Positions 1 through 10,259 of a stretch of DNA of 64,000 nt are shown here, in pieces (position 1 is the stretch's first letter; every line of letters begins with the position of its first letter). The notes under the pieces are model-generated. The model made no database searches. It was not told the DNA's origin and worked only from the letters and a program-made list of their open reading frames with translations. The stretch lies in assembly GCA_001839685.1 (NCBI GenBank), contig MLAK01000633.1:23797-87796 (forward strand). Direction: 5' to 3'. Origin of the DNA: Tritrichomonas foetus (taxonomy: Eukaryota; Parabasalia; Tritrichomonadida; Tritrichomonadidae). The translations under genes were made by a program, and so were the position numbers.

Positions 1-1
1 G

Positions 2-1996
2 CTGTCTATTGGAATTGAAGATAAAGAAGGATATTCTTGGTCACCACCAATTCAGATTCCAGCTACTAGAGATTTCACTATTCGTGCATCAACAGGTAAT
101 TTAATTCTTTTTGCAGCAATTACGGAATATTCTATTCTTGTTGCCCCTAAAACTGTTGCAATTAATGAATCTAAAAACACCATTATTATGAAACCATCAA
201 TCAGAATTGACCCCGATTCACAGTCACAGCTTCTTTTCTGGCGTGGAACTTCATTAACCGCTGCGTTTGGATTCTCTAAAAGTGCTGGATTTACAAAACC
301 AATTTCTATTACCTCAAATGTGGTTTTTAAGAGAAAATTTGTGATGAATGATCCTGGCCAAAGTTTGTTCTATTTAACTTATTCAATTCAAACCACAGCT
401 GATCCAAATGCAATCGTATTCCACCACGATCCATCACCTCCATTCACGATTATTAATGAGTCATCTATGAATTTTGCAGTTTATTACAAATCGAATACTA
501 TTATTTTGACTGCGAAAACTACAATTTATCTTCCAACTGTTCCTGATGTATTTACTTTTGGTAGAGTTGGTACTAAACCGTTTACAGTTGCACTTCAGTT
601 TCCTGCTGATTCATTTGTGAATGATCAAAGCTCACCGCTTTATGTACGAGTTGAAAAACGCGGAAATCAAACATGTGCAACAATAGCACAAAGCATTTTA
701 CCGAAAGTTGAAAGAGTAATGAGAACTTACATTTCTGCATTTATTGCTGATTTCAAAATTTACATGTTTGATGACTTCACTGATCCAGGAATTGCAAATC
801 ATGCGCTGACATTAGCATTAGCACCTTTATCAGCAAATGTTATGTTTGCACCTGGTCAAGAAACCAATGTCTCTTTAACTTTAGATACATTAGAAATTGA
901 TTTACTTAAAAACTATGAGCAGTTTCCATCATTAATTAGAAAAGTGACCAATTCACCACTTTTAACACTTCAATTATCAATATTAAATGCTTATGGTGGT
1001 GGAATTGTATTGAATCATCTTTTTGTTGATTTACAACCATTCCAAATTTGTGTTGAAGAAAGTTTCGTTCGATTTGTTGTCGCAATTCTTGATTTAATTC
1101 CACAAGGTAATTCAAAAGAACCTAAAATTCCAACTCCACTAGAACCACAACTTCAAGCAACTTCATCAAATTCACCTACTGTTAAACTTACACCTATTTA
1201 TGTCAATAAGCTTGATATTAAAGAAACAAAAATAATTTTATCATTAGCTACACAATCATTTATTCATGCAGATTTTCGAAATGTTCCAATTTATCTGAGT
1301 ACTTACCGTCTTCGTGAAGAAGAATTCTTTGATGTTTCTCTTGTTCAAGGAATTGCATCACATTATGTTTCAGATGGTCTTGCTGCAATTCCAACTTTAC
1401 TTGGATCGCTTTCCCTGATAGGAAATCCAGTAAACATCATTAATCAAAGTTTAACAGCAATTAAAGACTTCTATCGAACTGCCTTTTTCCAAGGTGACAC
1501 ACTTCTGCATGGAATAGGAAGAGGATCAGTCAATATTATTCGTGGAGTTACGATGGGAACACTTGAAAGCTTCATTGGATTAACTTATTCACTTGAAAAA
1601 AGTATTGGAAAATTAAGGCCAGGCTCTTCAAATGATCAAGAAAATGAACGAAGAATTGGAAACGAAATGGCAAGAGCGGTTTCGGGACTTGTAACAATGC
1701 CAATCCGTGAATTTTCGTCTGATGGCCTTGTTGGACTCGCTCGTGGAGCTGGACTTGGCGTTCTAGGATTAATTACTGTTCCAACTACTGCATTTTTCGC
1801 TATTTTGAAAAATGCAGGTTCGACCCTTTTAGTGAAAGTGAGCGGAGTTGAAGCGACAGGAATTGAGGACAATCGAATTGATAAAGAAATAAAGAAATTA
1901 CCAACAATGCTACTTGATAATGATGACGATGACGATGACGATGACGAAGATGATGACTACAGTGATGGAGAAAATTATGGAACAAATGAAATATAA
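2..1996 (+). CDS. VPS13-like protein, C-terminal part (5' end outside window)
   Basis: The frame is open from base 2 with no stop, so the ATG at 188 is internal and the gene starts upstream of the window. The visible ~664 residues resemble the C-terminal half of VPS13 proteins, the bridge-like lipid-transfer proteins at membrane contact sites. Seen: a beta-rich region (about residues 1-350 of the visible part), then the typical Gly-rich VPS13 C-terminal segment, with short motifs such as GRGSVNIIRGV, GLVTMPIREF and GLARGAGLGVLGL. The tail is an unusual run of about 15 Asp/Glu residues encoded by GATGAC repeats at 1921-1965. The stop is TAA. Family placement rests on the C-terminal Gly-rich region and overall pattern; the N-terminal chorein domain would lie outside the window. 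Confidence 0.75.
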   Translation: MSIGIEDKEGYSWSPPIQIPATRDFTIRASTGNLILFAAITEYSILVAPKTVAINESKNTIIMKPSIRIDPDSQSQLLFWRGTSLTAAFGFSKSAGFTKPISITSNVVFKRKFVMNDPGQSLFYLTYSIQTTADPNAIVFHHDPSPPFTIINESSMNFAVYYKSNTIILTAKTTIYLPTVPDVFTFGRVGTKPFTVALQFPADSFVNDQSSPLYVRVEKRGNQTCATIAQSILPKVERVMRTYISAFIADFKIYMFDDFTDPGIANHALTLALAPLSANVMFAPGQETNVSLTLDTLEIDLLKNYEQFPSLIRKVTNSPLLTLQLSILNAYGGGIVLNHLFVDLQPFQICVEESFVRFVVAILDLIPQGNSKEPKIPTPLEPQLQATSSNSPTVKLTPIYVNKLDIKETKIILSLATQSFIHADFRNVPIYLSTYRLREEEFFDVSLVQGIASHYVSDGLAAIPTLLGSLSLIGNPVNIINQSLTAIKDFYRTAFFQGDTLLHGIGRGSVNIIRGVTMGTLESFIGLTYSLEKSIGKLRPGSSNDQENERRIGNEMARAVSGLVTMPIREFSSDGLVGLARGAGLGVLGLITVPTTAFFAILKNAGSTLLVKVSGVEATGIEDNRIDKEIKKLPTMLLDNDDDDDDDDEDDDYSDGENYGTNEI

Positions 1997-2769
1997 TTTT
2001 ATTTTATAAATTTTATTGTGACTTGTTTTTTTCTAGCAAGGAAAAATAAATTATTTTGTGTATATTAGAAATAATAAACCTTTCTTTCCGATCTACCTTA
2101 TCTGAAATATTTCTAATTTTTATTTATATATTTTTTATCTCTATTTCTATGCAGCAAACAATCTCTGTAATCACTAGAAAGCGAACGCATTATTTCTCGC
2201 TCTTTCTGTGTATTCAACCATCATAGAAATAACCAAAAATTTCGAAGATTTTTAAAGCATGCGTAAGCTACTCTGGTGTTCCATAAAAACGATAATCTGA
2301 CTCAGAGAAAATCCAGAATTTCAAGTTAAAAAGGAAATGAGAATAAGGCTCAGGCATAATGAAAAGAACAATAAATCCTCAATATTTCAGATGATTGGAA
2401 AACAGGAAAAAGAGTTACTCGCCTTTCTGATTTCTTGAAAATTTCGGCAGTTAGAATATAGATGTCAAATAAATTTGACCATAAGTTATCAATTTTTTAT
2501 CAAAATATGTCACAAATTGACTTTGTTTTAATCAGCCTCATTCTCATTTTATTATCCTAATATACTCAGATATAAGAACTGGAATAGTATTTTTCCGAAT
2601 CAAAAATATTTTATATATTAATTGAATCTAAAAATTATAACTATAAAGTATTAGCATGACGAATCATTCCAAATTGAAAACAGAAAAATTGACAAGTCAA
2701 TTTTCTGAGCTTTGTTTAGATTTCTTTTCACCTTTTCGTTGTTAAATTTTCTTTTAGGTTAGTTTGTTT
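1997..2769. other. Intergenic, 773 bases
   Basis: A+T-rich spacer between two same-strand genes. No convincing coding region, RNA gene or repeat was seen. The part just before the next gene holds a TTCACCTTTT motif at 2727-2736, about 34 bases before the ATG at 2770, which recurs before other genes in this window. Confidence 0.5.
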
Positions 2770-5625
2770 ATGACGAGTGAAGAACCTTCTCGGATTCCAC
2801 CGCAGGAAGATATAAAATCTTCAATAATCCCTGTTGGATTTGTGGATTCCCTTGAATTTATTGAGAATCATACCATAAATTTTCATTATACTCCAAAACC
2901 CCCAAAGCAACCATCTGGTCGTAAAGTTGCTTTGCATAAAGCCCTTCATGTTCCTGCCAAACTTGTTTCTCCTCAAATTCAAATTAAGCCAAATACAAAT
3001 GAAAAAAGCAATTCACAACCACCTCCACAACAAAATGCAAAAAAAGGAGCTCTGTCACAACCACCAAATGCACAATTCATGTCAGCCATCTCACGCCTTT
3101 TTTCAAATCAAACTTCAAACCAAGCAAAAATGCAAATTCTTCAAATAATTAATTCAGGCCACCCGCTAAAATTACCAGATCCAAATCACCCTCAAGCAGC
3201 GGCATTTCTGCAGCAACAACAAGCTTTGCAACAAAATAGTCAACTCGAAAATGCTAATGTAAAGAAAAATTCTTCTCACAATTCAAACGAAAATCAAAAG
3301 AATGAAAAAGAAGCACAAATTAATTCAACTTCTAATCAAGATTCACAACAAAATGAATCCAAAACTGATTCATCAAATAACTCAACGCAAAATGAAACCT
3401 CAAATCTATTTCCACTTCCTGTAAATTCTAATTCGAATTCTCATTCTAACTCATCATCTCAAAATTCCCAAGCAACTTCACAAACCAATAAATACAAGCA
3501 AATTTCTCCTGTTTTAAATACTATTAATACTTTCACTAATCTGACCATGAAACTAAATAATATTAACAATAATAATAAAACAACTAATCAACAAAGTCGA
3601 AACCAAGCAAATGATCATCGAAATAATCAACAATTAATTAATTTATTTCTAACAGAAATTCTCTCACCTTTAAATTCTAAAAAATCGAATCAAATGCTTC
3701 TTCAGCAAAGACTTCAACAAATTCAACAATTTCAACAACTCCAGCAAAATGTTATCAAATTAAATGAGGCAAATAAAGCAAATTCTTTTTCATCGAAGAT
3801 TCCTGCGAGCACTTCATCTAATTTTGGAATGCCAAAAGTACAAAATGATTCAAAAAATATCCGAAGATCGAATTCATCAAAAATATCAAGTGACGAAGAA
3901 ATATCACCAACAAAAAAACATCGAAGATCATCAAAGTCGCCTGATATATTCATTCCTGCTTCGAATACTATGTATAAAACTCATCATCCTCATCCCAAAC
4001 CAATTCAGGACATTTCTGATGATGAAGAATCTGATGGTTTCCTTAATCTTACTTCAACTGAGACTTCAAGTGATAATGATTCTGGCGAATATGAAAAATT
4101 CGATGAAAGAAATGAAGGAGAAACTCGCAATCATCATCATAAGCTCAATCCTAAACCTGAAAAGAAAACTGCTAAGTTTATGGATCCTAAAATAAAAGTG
4201 AATAGAAGATATGCATCATGGGCAGAAATTACTGATTATGGCCAGTGGAAGTGGGCGGCAAAAACTCGCCCAAAGATCATTGAAAAACCAAAAAATACAT
4301 TTGATATTGCTTGTAATGAAATTGAAAAGGAGAAAAATGCACCTGTAATATATCATAATGATTTATTTGGTATTTTAGATTGCTTAAAAGTTGTAACCAC
4401 AAATTTACCAATACTCAAAGAAACAAAAGTGAATGAGACTGATCAAGAAAATACCGACAACTTAAGTAACAATATTAGTAATGACAATATTAGTAATGAC
4501 AAAACAGAGAACAATAATGAGTCTAATAGCAATGAAAACGCAAATCATAGTGATAAAATTAATGAGAGTAGCAACAATAATGAAATTACAAATTATGTGA
4601 ACGATAATATTCCGAATGAAAATAAAAACGAAAAAGAAAAAGAAAGCGAAAAAAATATTGAGAATAAAAATGAAAATATGACTATCAATGAAAATCAAAT
4701 AATCAATTTTAAAGAAAAAGAAATTGACAATCAGAATGAAAATAAATCTGAAAGTCTAAAGAAAAATGAAAATGATGATAAAAATGAAAATATACTTGAC
4801 ATTATGAATGAAAAAATAATAAAACATGATAATTTTGATACAAATGAGAATAACCAAAATAATATTTTGTATGAAAATAAAGAAAATAAAGTTTTTGATG
4901 TCTATGATATGACTAATTTCAAGAAAATTGTATCAGCTCCGAAAAACAAAACTAAAAATTATAGAAATAGAAATAGAAATTATAAAAGTAAAAATAAAAA
5001 AAACTACCCCAATGAAAAATCATTAGAAATAAATGTTCGTTTTACTAATTCACAAATAGAAGAAATCAGAAGCCATAGAAGTGATTTTGCTTCTGCTGTA
5101 GTTCCTGTTCTTACAAAAAGGAGGTTAAGANAACCTGATCATATAAAATTATTAAAAATCATCAATAATTTCGATAATGATTTAATGCAAATAACATGTC
5201 GAGCAAATTTAATGCTTGACAGACTTTTTTTCAGGGAAATGATGAAACATCACGTTCCAAACTTTTCACAATCATTAACAGAAATCGCACCTTTTATGTG
5301 GCCTGAATCCCAAATTAAATTTTCGAATTCATATCATAGAAAAGCTGGAAAACGAACAGCTAATTTATCAAAGACTCTAAATCAGAAACTAAAAGAAGCA
5401 AAAACAGAAGAATTAGAAAATGATGTATTTTATGTTATACGGCAATCGTTTGATTTCTTTAATGTTTCAGAGACTTTGGAAATTGGCTATGAATGCGAAA
5501 TGAGGCATATGCCATTTGTTGAGGATTATACAGTTCGTCCACACTTCGATGATCTTGTTTCTTATTTCAGAAGCGTCAAAGGAAAATTCGTTTCTAGAAG
5601 CTCTTCTGGCTATTCATTAGAATAA
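2770..5625 (+). CDS. Asn/Gln/Glu-rich low-complexity protein, unknown function
   Basis: An open frame of about 951 residues, starting at the first ATG (2770; the frame is open two codons further but without ATG). Not recognised. A short ordered N-terminus (residues ~1-75, Pro/Lys-rich) is followed by long Asn/Gln/Ser-rich stretches (~75-340), an acidic Ser-rich part with a basic KKHRRSSKS patch, a very Asn/Glu/Lys-rich stretch (~560-730), and an ordered C-terminus of ~200 residues containing conserved-looking Trp, Cys and charged positions. The basic patches would fit a nuclear protein but nothing proves it. One base is ambiguous (N at 5131): A, C or G gives Lys, Gln or Glu; T would give a stop. 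The low complexity resembles prion-like Asn-rich proteins of other protists. Confidence 0.7.
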   Translation: MTSEEPSRIPPQEDIKSSIIPVGFVDSLEFIENHTINFHYTPKPPKQPSGRKVALHKALHVPAKLVSPQIQIKPNTNEKSNSQPPPQQNAKKGALSQPPNAQFMSAISRLFSNQTSNQAKMQILQIINSGHPLKLPDPNHPQAAAFLQQQQALQQNSQLENANVKKNSSHNSNENQKNEKEAQINSTSNQDSQQNESKTDSSNNSTQNETSNLFPLPVNSNSNSHSNSSSQNSQATSQTNKYKQISPVLNTINTFTNLTMKLNNINNNNKTTNQQSRNQANDHRNNQQLINLFLTEILSPLNSKKSNQMLLQQRLQQIQQFQQLQQNVIKLNEANKANSFSSKIPASTSSNFGMPKVQNDSKNIRRSNSSKISSDEEISPTKKHRRSSKSPDIFIPASNTMYKTHHPHPKPIQDISDDEESDGFLNLTSTETSSDNDSGEYEKFDERNEGETRNHHHKLNPKPEKKTAKFMDPKIKVNRRYASWAEITDYGQWKWAAKTRPKIIEKPKNTFDIACNEIEKEKNAPVIYHNDLFGILDCLKVVTTNLPILKETKVNETDQENTDNLSNNISNDNISNDKTENNNESNSNENANHSDKINESSNNNEITNYVNDNIPNENKNEKEKESEKNIENKNENMTINENQIINFKEKEIDNQNENKSESLKKNENDDKNENILDIMNEKIIKHDNFDTNENNQNNILYENKENKVFDVYDMTNFKKIVSAPKNKTKNYRNRNRNYKSKNKKNYPNEKSLEINVRFTNSQIEEIRSHRSDFASAVVPVLTKRRLRXPDHIKLLKIINNFDNDLMQITCRANLMLDRLFFREMMKHHVPNFSQSLTEIAPFMWPESQIKFSNSYHRKAGKRTANLSKTLNQKLKEAKTEELENDVFYVIRQSFDFFNVSETLEIGYECEMRHMPFVEDYTVRPHFDDLVSYFRSVKGKFVSRSSSGYSLE

Positions 5626-5843
5626 ACTATGTATATTAGACATATTTTCTTGTTGATAATTATTATAATTTATTTTTTTTACTATTTGCCATCACACAAA
5701 CTATATTCCAATCATGTTTCTAAGAAGTCATTAAAGAATGAATAACAAAAAGAATAATAAAGAAAAAATACTTAAATACTCGGAATAAAAAATTTATAAA
5801 ACAAAAAAGCAATCATTAAATTTGTCAAACAAATCAAAAGCTA

Positions 5844-7334
5844 TTATTTGGTTTCCAAGCAAGAATGAATTGCCTGCGAAGCTATTTTTTCGAGTTGCTC
5901 CATTTCCGAAATATTATCTGAAATCTGACATAATGTTTTATAATATTTATACAATTCTTCATTTGTCCAAATAGTTTCATAATCCTGTCCCATATGTTTG
6001 AGGAGCCTACATACTTCCGTCTTAAAGTTTTCATCAGTTCCAATCGACTTTGTATTTGTTTCAAAAGCTTCAAACTGTGAATAAAGTTGAGAGACTTTTT
6101 GAGAAATTTCTTGACCAGTTAATTGCATTTGTGGTGAGAATTTTCTTACATTTGAAGTTCCTTTTGCGTGTTTTTTTCTTGCTTGAATAGAATATTTCGC
6201 TATTCTTTCATTTTCTTTCTGTTCTGCCATTCTTTCAGTTTCTTGTTTAAACTGGTCAACCAAAACACCGACGAAAATGTTTGCAAAAACAAAGGCACCA
6301 AGCCAAACCCAGGCAATGAAATATATATAAGTTACAATCGCTGAAGCCACCTGGGAAATTTCTTTACACATTTGAAGCCAACAATCAAAAGTGAGGATTT
6401 GAAAAACAGTTACCATTGAATTTGCAAAAGATTCAAATTTATATTGATATTCAAAATCATCACTTTTATAAATTGTATATGAATAGAAAAGATGCATTCC
6501 TAAAATCGCAAAAATATACATAATCAATAAAATCAAGAAGCCAATATAAGCTAAAGTCTTATATGGTTTCAAAAGTGCCTTTGTAGTTCGCAAAAGTGGA
6601 GGAGTTCGAGGGACAAGTCTGAAAACCCGAATTGCATTTAAAATATAAACAACTTTAATTTTTTCTTTCAACTCCATAATGTCATAATTCAAATCTGTAC
6701 AAATTAAGATGATAAAACCAGGTGGAAGTATTGATGCAATTAATAAAACCAAATCAACTATTAAAGGAATATCATTTAAGAAACTTTTGCCTTTCGCTAT
6801 GATTTTCAAGCACATTTCAACACAAAAAATAACCGTAAAACCAAATTCAAAATTTCGAAGAACAGTAAAAGCTAATGCATTCTCCTCTTCATCAGCTGAA
6901 ATAAGATAAACTGAAGTGCATATGTTTACAAGCAAAAGTAAAGTTACAAAATATTTGAAAAAGACATTTTTTGTAATTTTGAATGCAGTATAGAAAAAGG
7001 GAACAGAATAACGATATCGTAAAACATTTCTTCGGCGCGCAATTTTGATGTGCTTTCCCGGCTCGTTTCGAATTATTGGCGGATTTCCGATCGGCTGAAA
7101 TGGGGTGTACTGTAGAATGCGGGCGAGACTTTTTGTGTATTCTTCGGATTTTGTATGATTTGATGCACTTAAATGATAGGCGCTCCCTAAATTTTCACAA
7201 TTCATAACTCGGATTTCTTGAGCAAGTTGATGCCTGAGTAGCATTGAACGTAATGAAATAGCACCTCCTAAGTTGATTGCATCAGAAAGATCTGTATCCT
7301 TGTCGTCTTCAGGGATAAAATCTTCATTTCTCAT
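5844..7334 (-). CDS. One-domain voltage-gated cation channel (CatSper/NaChBac-like)
   Basis: 496 residues with a single six-helix ion-transport domain (about residues 110-370). After a soluble N-terminus come S1-S3, an S4 with spaced arginines (IRVFRLVPRTPPLLRTTKALL), S5, a pore loop with TFDCW, and a long S6 (WVWLGAFVFANIFVGVLVDQF). The T-x-D-x-W pore sequence is the type found in one-domain Ca/Na channels such as CatSper subunits, where the Asp forms the filter of a tetramer. The C-terminus is ~130 residues, partly coiled coil, with Gln/Glu/Lys-rich helices just after S6. Likely role: Ca2+ or Na+ entry at the plasma or flagellar membrane; the ion cannot be decided here. It is transcribed divergently from the NDC1-like gene with 287 bases between the two ATGs. 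Confidence 0.8.
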   Translation of the reverse strand: MRNEDFIPEDDKDTDLSDAINLGGAISLRSMLLRHQLAQEIRVMNCENLGSAYHLSASNHTKSEEYTKSLARILQYTPFQPIGNPPIIRNEPGKHIKIARRRNVLRYRYSVPFFYTAFKITKNVFFKYFVTLLLLVNICTSVYLISADEEENALAFTVLRNFEFGFTVIFCVEMCLKIIAKGKSFLNDIPLIVDLVLLIASILPPGFIILICTDLNYDIMELKEKIKVVYILNAIRVFRLVPRTPPLLRTTKALLKPYKTLAYIGFLILLIMYIFAILGMHLFYSYTIYKSDDFEYQYKFESFANSMVTVFQILTFDCWLQMCKEISQVASAIVTYIYFIAWVWLGAFVFANIFVGVLVDQFKQETERMAEQKENERIAKYSIQARKKHAKGTSNVRKFSPQMQLTGQEISQKVSQLYSQFEAFETNTKSIGTDENFKTEVCRLLKHMGQDYETIWTNEELYKYYKTLCQISDNISEMEQLEKIASQAIHSCLETK

Positions 7335-7350
7335 TGGTCTTTTTAGGCAA

Positions 7351-7521
7351 AACTTTTTAAGAAACTATATGGTTATATGCATTGAAAATATTTGATTTAT
7401 TATATGGTTGAATAAAATAAAACTTTTTCAATATTTTTTAATCGTTTGTGAAATGAACCAACTTTTTAATAATTGATATATTTAACTTTTTCAATAATTT
7501 ATAGTCTGTGGTGAAATGAAC
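7351..7521. promoter_or_regulatory. Divergent promoter region with four AACTTTTT motifs and a 38-base direct repeat
   Basis: AACTTTTT occurs at 7351-7358, 7421-7428, 7460-7467 and 7484-7491 between two divergent genes. Blocks 7421-7459 and 7484-7521 are imperfect copies of one another: each starts AACTTTTTCAATA and ends GTGAAATGAAC. The motif nearest the channel gene lies about 17 bases before its ATG. A regulatory role is inferred from position and recurrence elsewhere. Confidence 0.4.
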
Positions 7522-7621
7522 AAATATGCACTCAATGATGAATATTTCATATCATATTTCATGACCAAGTAATGGTTGAAATTAATCAACAACCTTCTAA
7601 AAAAATAGAATCCTTCTAAAT

Positions 7622-8971
7622 ATGCAGAATTTCATTAATTCTGTTTGGAAATGGAAATATTCCGCTATATTTTCATGGGTCCTTACTATCTATCTTGTTT
7701 ATATTTTATCCGCCGAATTCCTTCGTCATTATCTTGTTCAACCATATCCGCTTGGCTCGTATTTGTCCCCCGTTATTCTAATTTCAGTTTGTATTCCACT
7801 TTATTTTTACAGCAAATCATTATGTGTCGTTCCAATTCGCAAAAATGTCATTCCTTTAATGGATATGAAATATCCCGCATTATTTTTCTTAACTCAATTT
7901 ATTTGGTGTTTCTTCCACTTATTTATGTATTTAAGTCCAAAACTTTCCCTGCAGATTTCGGCTTGCTTCCTCATCGTTTTTTATTTATTCCTCGATTTTA
8001 CAATTGTCTTACTTTACGATAAAAAGAACAGAATTGAAAACATCAAAACTCATTGTCTCTATTGTATTCCAATTTCTCCCATTTTTGCATCTTTTGCTAT
8101 TTGTTATTTCACATTCGATTTATATGTTTCCATTATTGTTTCATCAACATTATTTCTGTCACTTTTCTTCATATCGATTTGCTCTCTCATTTGTGGAGAG
8201 AAAACCAGCTTTGCAAAGTCAGATGATGCTTCACGTTTAGCAGACGGTCTTGAAAGACGCTCTTTAGTTGAACAATATTGGGCATACAGTGATTTTCTTG
8301 ATATTGCCAGCGATAAAGTTTCAAGCCGAAGAAATTTCATTTATGAAGATGCTGGAAAAACATTTTCAAGGATAGTCAAATCAATCATCACCAAAATTTC
8401 TGATATGTCAGAAGCACATGATTCATTATCGACAAACCAAAAATCCAATTCATCATCAAATTCTTCACATTATCCATCTTTGAAAGTGTTTATTCAAAGA
8501 CAATGGACAAACTTCTTGGGCTATATGAAAGGCAGGCACATCAGACAAATGACAATGAAGAAAGAACGAAAGGCATCAGAGAATAGTATCATTGTAATGA
8601 ATGGAATTCAATCACTCGTGAAAATGATGTTTTTGGCTAAAAAAGAAGACAAATATGGAATTGTTCAAGTTCATGCTGAAGAAATTGTGAATGCAATAAT
8701 ATCTTTACATCGCTCTGTTGATCGTTCCCACACATATATATGGAAAACACCTTCCTTTGGAAAGCAATGGATTGCTGATGATTATCAAGATTTGGCTTTA
8801 CAAGTTTTACGTGTAACAAACTGGGCAATAACGAATTTGATTTTGAAATATGGAAAGAAACTTGATTTGGAAATGCTTTCAAATGAAAATTCAAAATATG
8901 TGATTGAATACATTAAAAACACTCTTCAAATGTCCGAAGAAGAATACACATCATATTTCACAAATAATTAA
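7622..8971 (+). CDS. NDC1-like nuclear pore membrane protein
   Basis: 449 residues. Six hydrophobic segments lie in the first ~195 residues (around 14-34, 46-64, 84-104, 108-131, 145-165, 168-190), followed by a soluble ~250-residue C-terminal region. This layout and the segment just after the last helix (LVEQYWAYSDFLDIASDKVSSRRNFIYED) resemble NDC1, the transmembrane nucleoporin that anchors the pore complex and, in fungi, spindle pole bodies, where a similar helix with an RRxxIYxD-type motif follows the membrane part. The final region (HAEEIVNAIISLHRSVDRS onward) is helical as in NDC1. The call is by layout and local similarity; another six-pass membrane protein is possible. The start is the first ATG. 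Confidence 0.55.
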   Translation: MQNFINSVWKWKYSAIFSWVLTIYLVYILSAEFLRHYLVQPYPLGSYLSPVILISVCIPLYFYSKSLCVVPIRKNVIPLMDMKYPALFFLTQFIWCFFHLFMYLSPKLSLQISACFLIVFYLFLDFTIVLLYDKKNRIENIKTHCLYCIPISPIFASFAICYFTFDLYVSIIVSSTLFLSLFFISICSLICGEKTSFAKSDDASRLADGLERRSLVEQYWAYSDFLDIASDKVSSRRNFIYEDAGKTFSRIVKSIITKISDMSEAHDSLSTNQKSNSSSNSSHYPSLKVFIQRQWTNFLGYMKGRHIRQMTMKKERKASENSIIVMNGIQSLVKMMFLAKKEDKYGIVQVHAEEIVNAIISLHRSVDRSHTYIWKTPSFGKQWIADDYQDLALQVLRVTNWAITNLILKYGKKLDLEMLSNENSKYVIEYIKNTLQMSEEEYTSYFTNN

Positions 8972-9566
8972 AAATCAATTTATGCAAAAACAAATTCATT
9001 CAGAAAACAAGTTAAGGTGCAAAATTTGGAAATTTTTATTATTATTTATATATTTTAATATAAAAAACTGAAATTATGTATAATATATTATAGCTATGTA
9101 TTTCAAAAAATTTATATGTGTCTCTCTAAATAAACAAATCTTCTAAAAATAAATATATTCTCCTTGTTTTTGTTCACCTAATATCATTCCCGTGAATATT
9201 TACATACATTTAAATAAATTTTATATATATAAAAGAATGCTGACTCACGAGATAATAAGTCAAATCTTTCTCCAAATGTAATGAAATAATATAACCAGTG
9301 CTCTTTGTTCACTTATTCAGAGAAAATGGTATTTTGAAGAGAAGTATGAGCATATTACCATCATTTTCTAACCCTCAGAATCAAATCGTAAGTAACAACA
9401 TTGAATTAGAATTAGAAATAATAATCATGATTATTATTTACATGAGTTGAATAATTAGAATAACATAATGTGTTCAATAAAGTGTATTTTTACATTTATT
9501 ATGCATAGTATAAATCAAAAGAGGAATCATACAGACTTTTTTTTTCTATAGAAATGAACTAAATCT
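8972..9566. other. Intergenic, 595 bases
   Basis: Space between the convergent ends of the NDC1-like and bromodomain genes. A+T-rich, no coding or RNA feature recognised. Confidence 0.5.
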
Positions 9567-10259
9567 CTAACTTGGATATTCAAGGCCTTGTTTTTTGAGC
9601 GCGTTCTTTACATAATTTTTGATTTCTCTAAATGTTGCTGGATTCAGCTGTGTTGTCATTATTACAGTCTTTTTACCAGGATGAATCAATTCAGGCTGGC
9701 GAGCTTCAATGATTGCTTTAATTTCCTGATGATCCTCTTTGTCTGTTAACATTTCGCATGCAGTAATTAAACTTTGCATTTCTTCTTCTGGCGCAAGCTG
9801 TTTAATTAAACCCCGTTTATCGTCTGTTAGATTAGGAATTTCTCCATTACTTGAAATGTAAGGCGAAGTTAATATTAATTTTTCTATTTTTGTTCTGAGT
9901 CGGTAAGATTCATCGCAGTATCCGTGAATTGTTCGCACATATAATGGTCTGTATAACTTTTTGAATATATTTTTAACTTCGTTTGCAAGAAGCCAAATCT
10001 GTGATTTTTTTCCATAAAATTTTTCCGCGTTATTCCAAACAAGCTCAACATCATCAACACATTCCTTCAAGGAACGATAATTGTTTGCTTCGATATTTTC
10101 GATAACTGTCGAGATGTCTATTGGCTTTTTGACTATTTCGAAATATTCAGGTGGAAAATCTTCACCAGGAAGAATTTTGCTTCCGAAAATGCGAGACGTG
10201 GGATGCTGTAGCAATTTTGTGAGAATATTTATCATCTTCCTTTTACTCTGCTCATCCAT
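9567..10259 (-). CDS. Small bromodomain protein
   Basis: 230 residues. The N-terminal bromodomain (about residues 5-95) binds acetyl-lysine on histones. Visible landmarks are the ZA loop (FPPEYFEIVKKPIDISTV, the usual DY-x-x-I-x-x-PMDL position) and the acetyl-lysine-binding Asn in VWNNAEKFYG. The C-terminal ~90 residues contain LTDDKRGLIKQLAPEE and TTQLNPATFREIKNYV, which look like a degenerate NET-type domain as in BET proteins. A short protein with one bromodomain and a NET-like tail would be a compact chromatin reader. The start is the ATG giving MDEQSK. It sits in a short convergent/divergent block with unrelated neighbours. Confidence 0.88.
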   Translation of the reverse strand: MDEQSKRKMINILTKLLQHPTSRIFGSKILPGEDFPPEYFEIVKKPIDISTVIENIEANNYRSLKECVDDVELVWNNAEKFYGKKSQIWLLANEVKNIFKKLYRPLYVRTIHGYCDESYRLRTKIEKLILTSPYISSNGEIPNLTDDKRGLIKQLAPEEEMQSLITACEMLTDKEDHQEIKAIIEARQPELIHPGKKTVIMTTQLNPATFREIKNYVKNALKKQGLEYPS

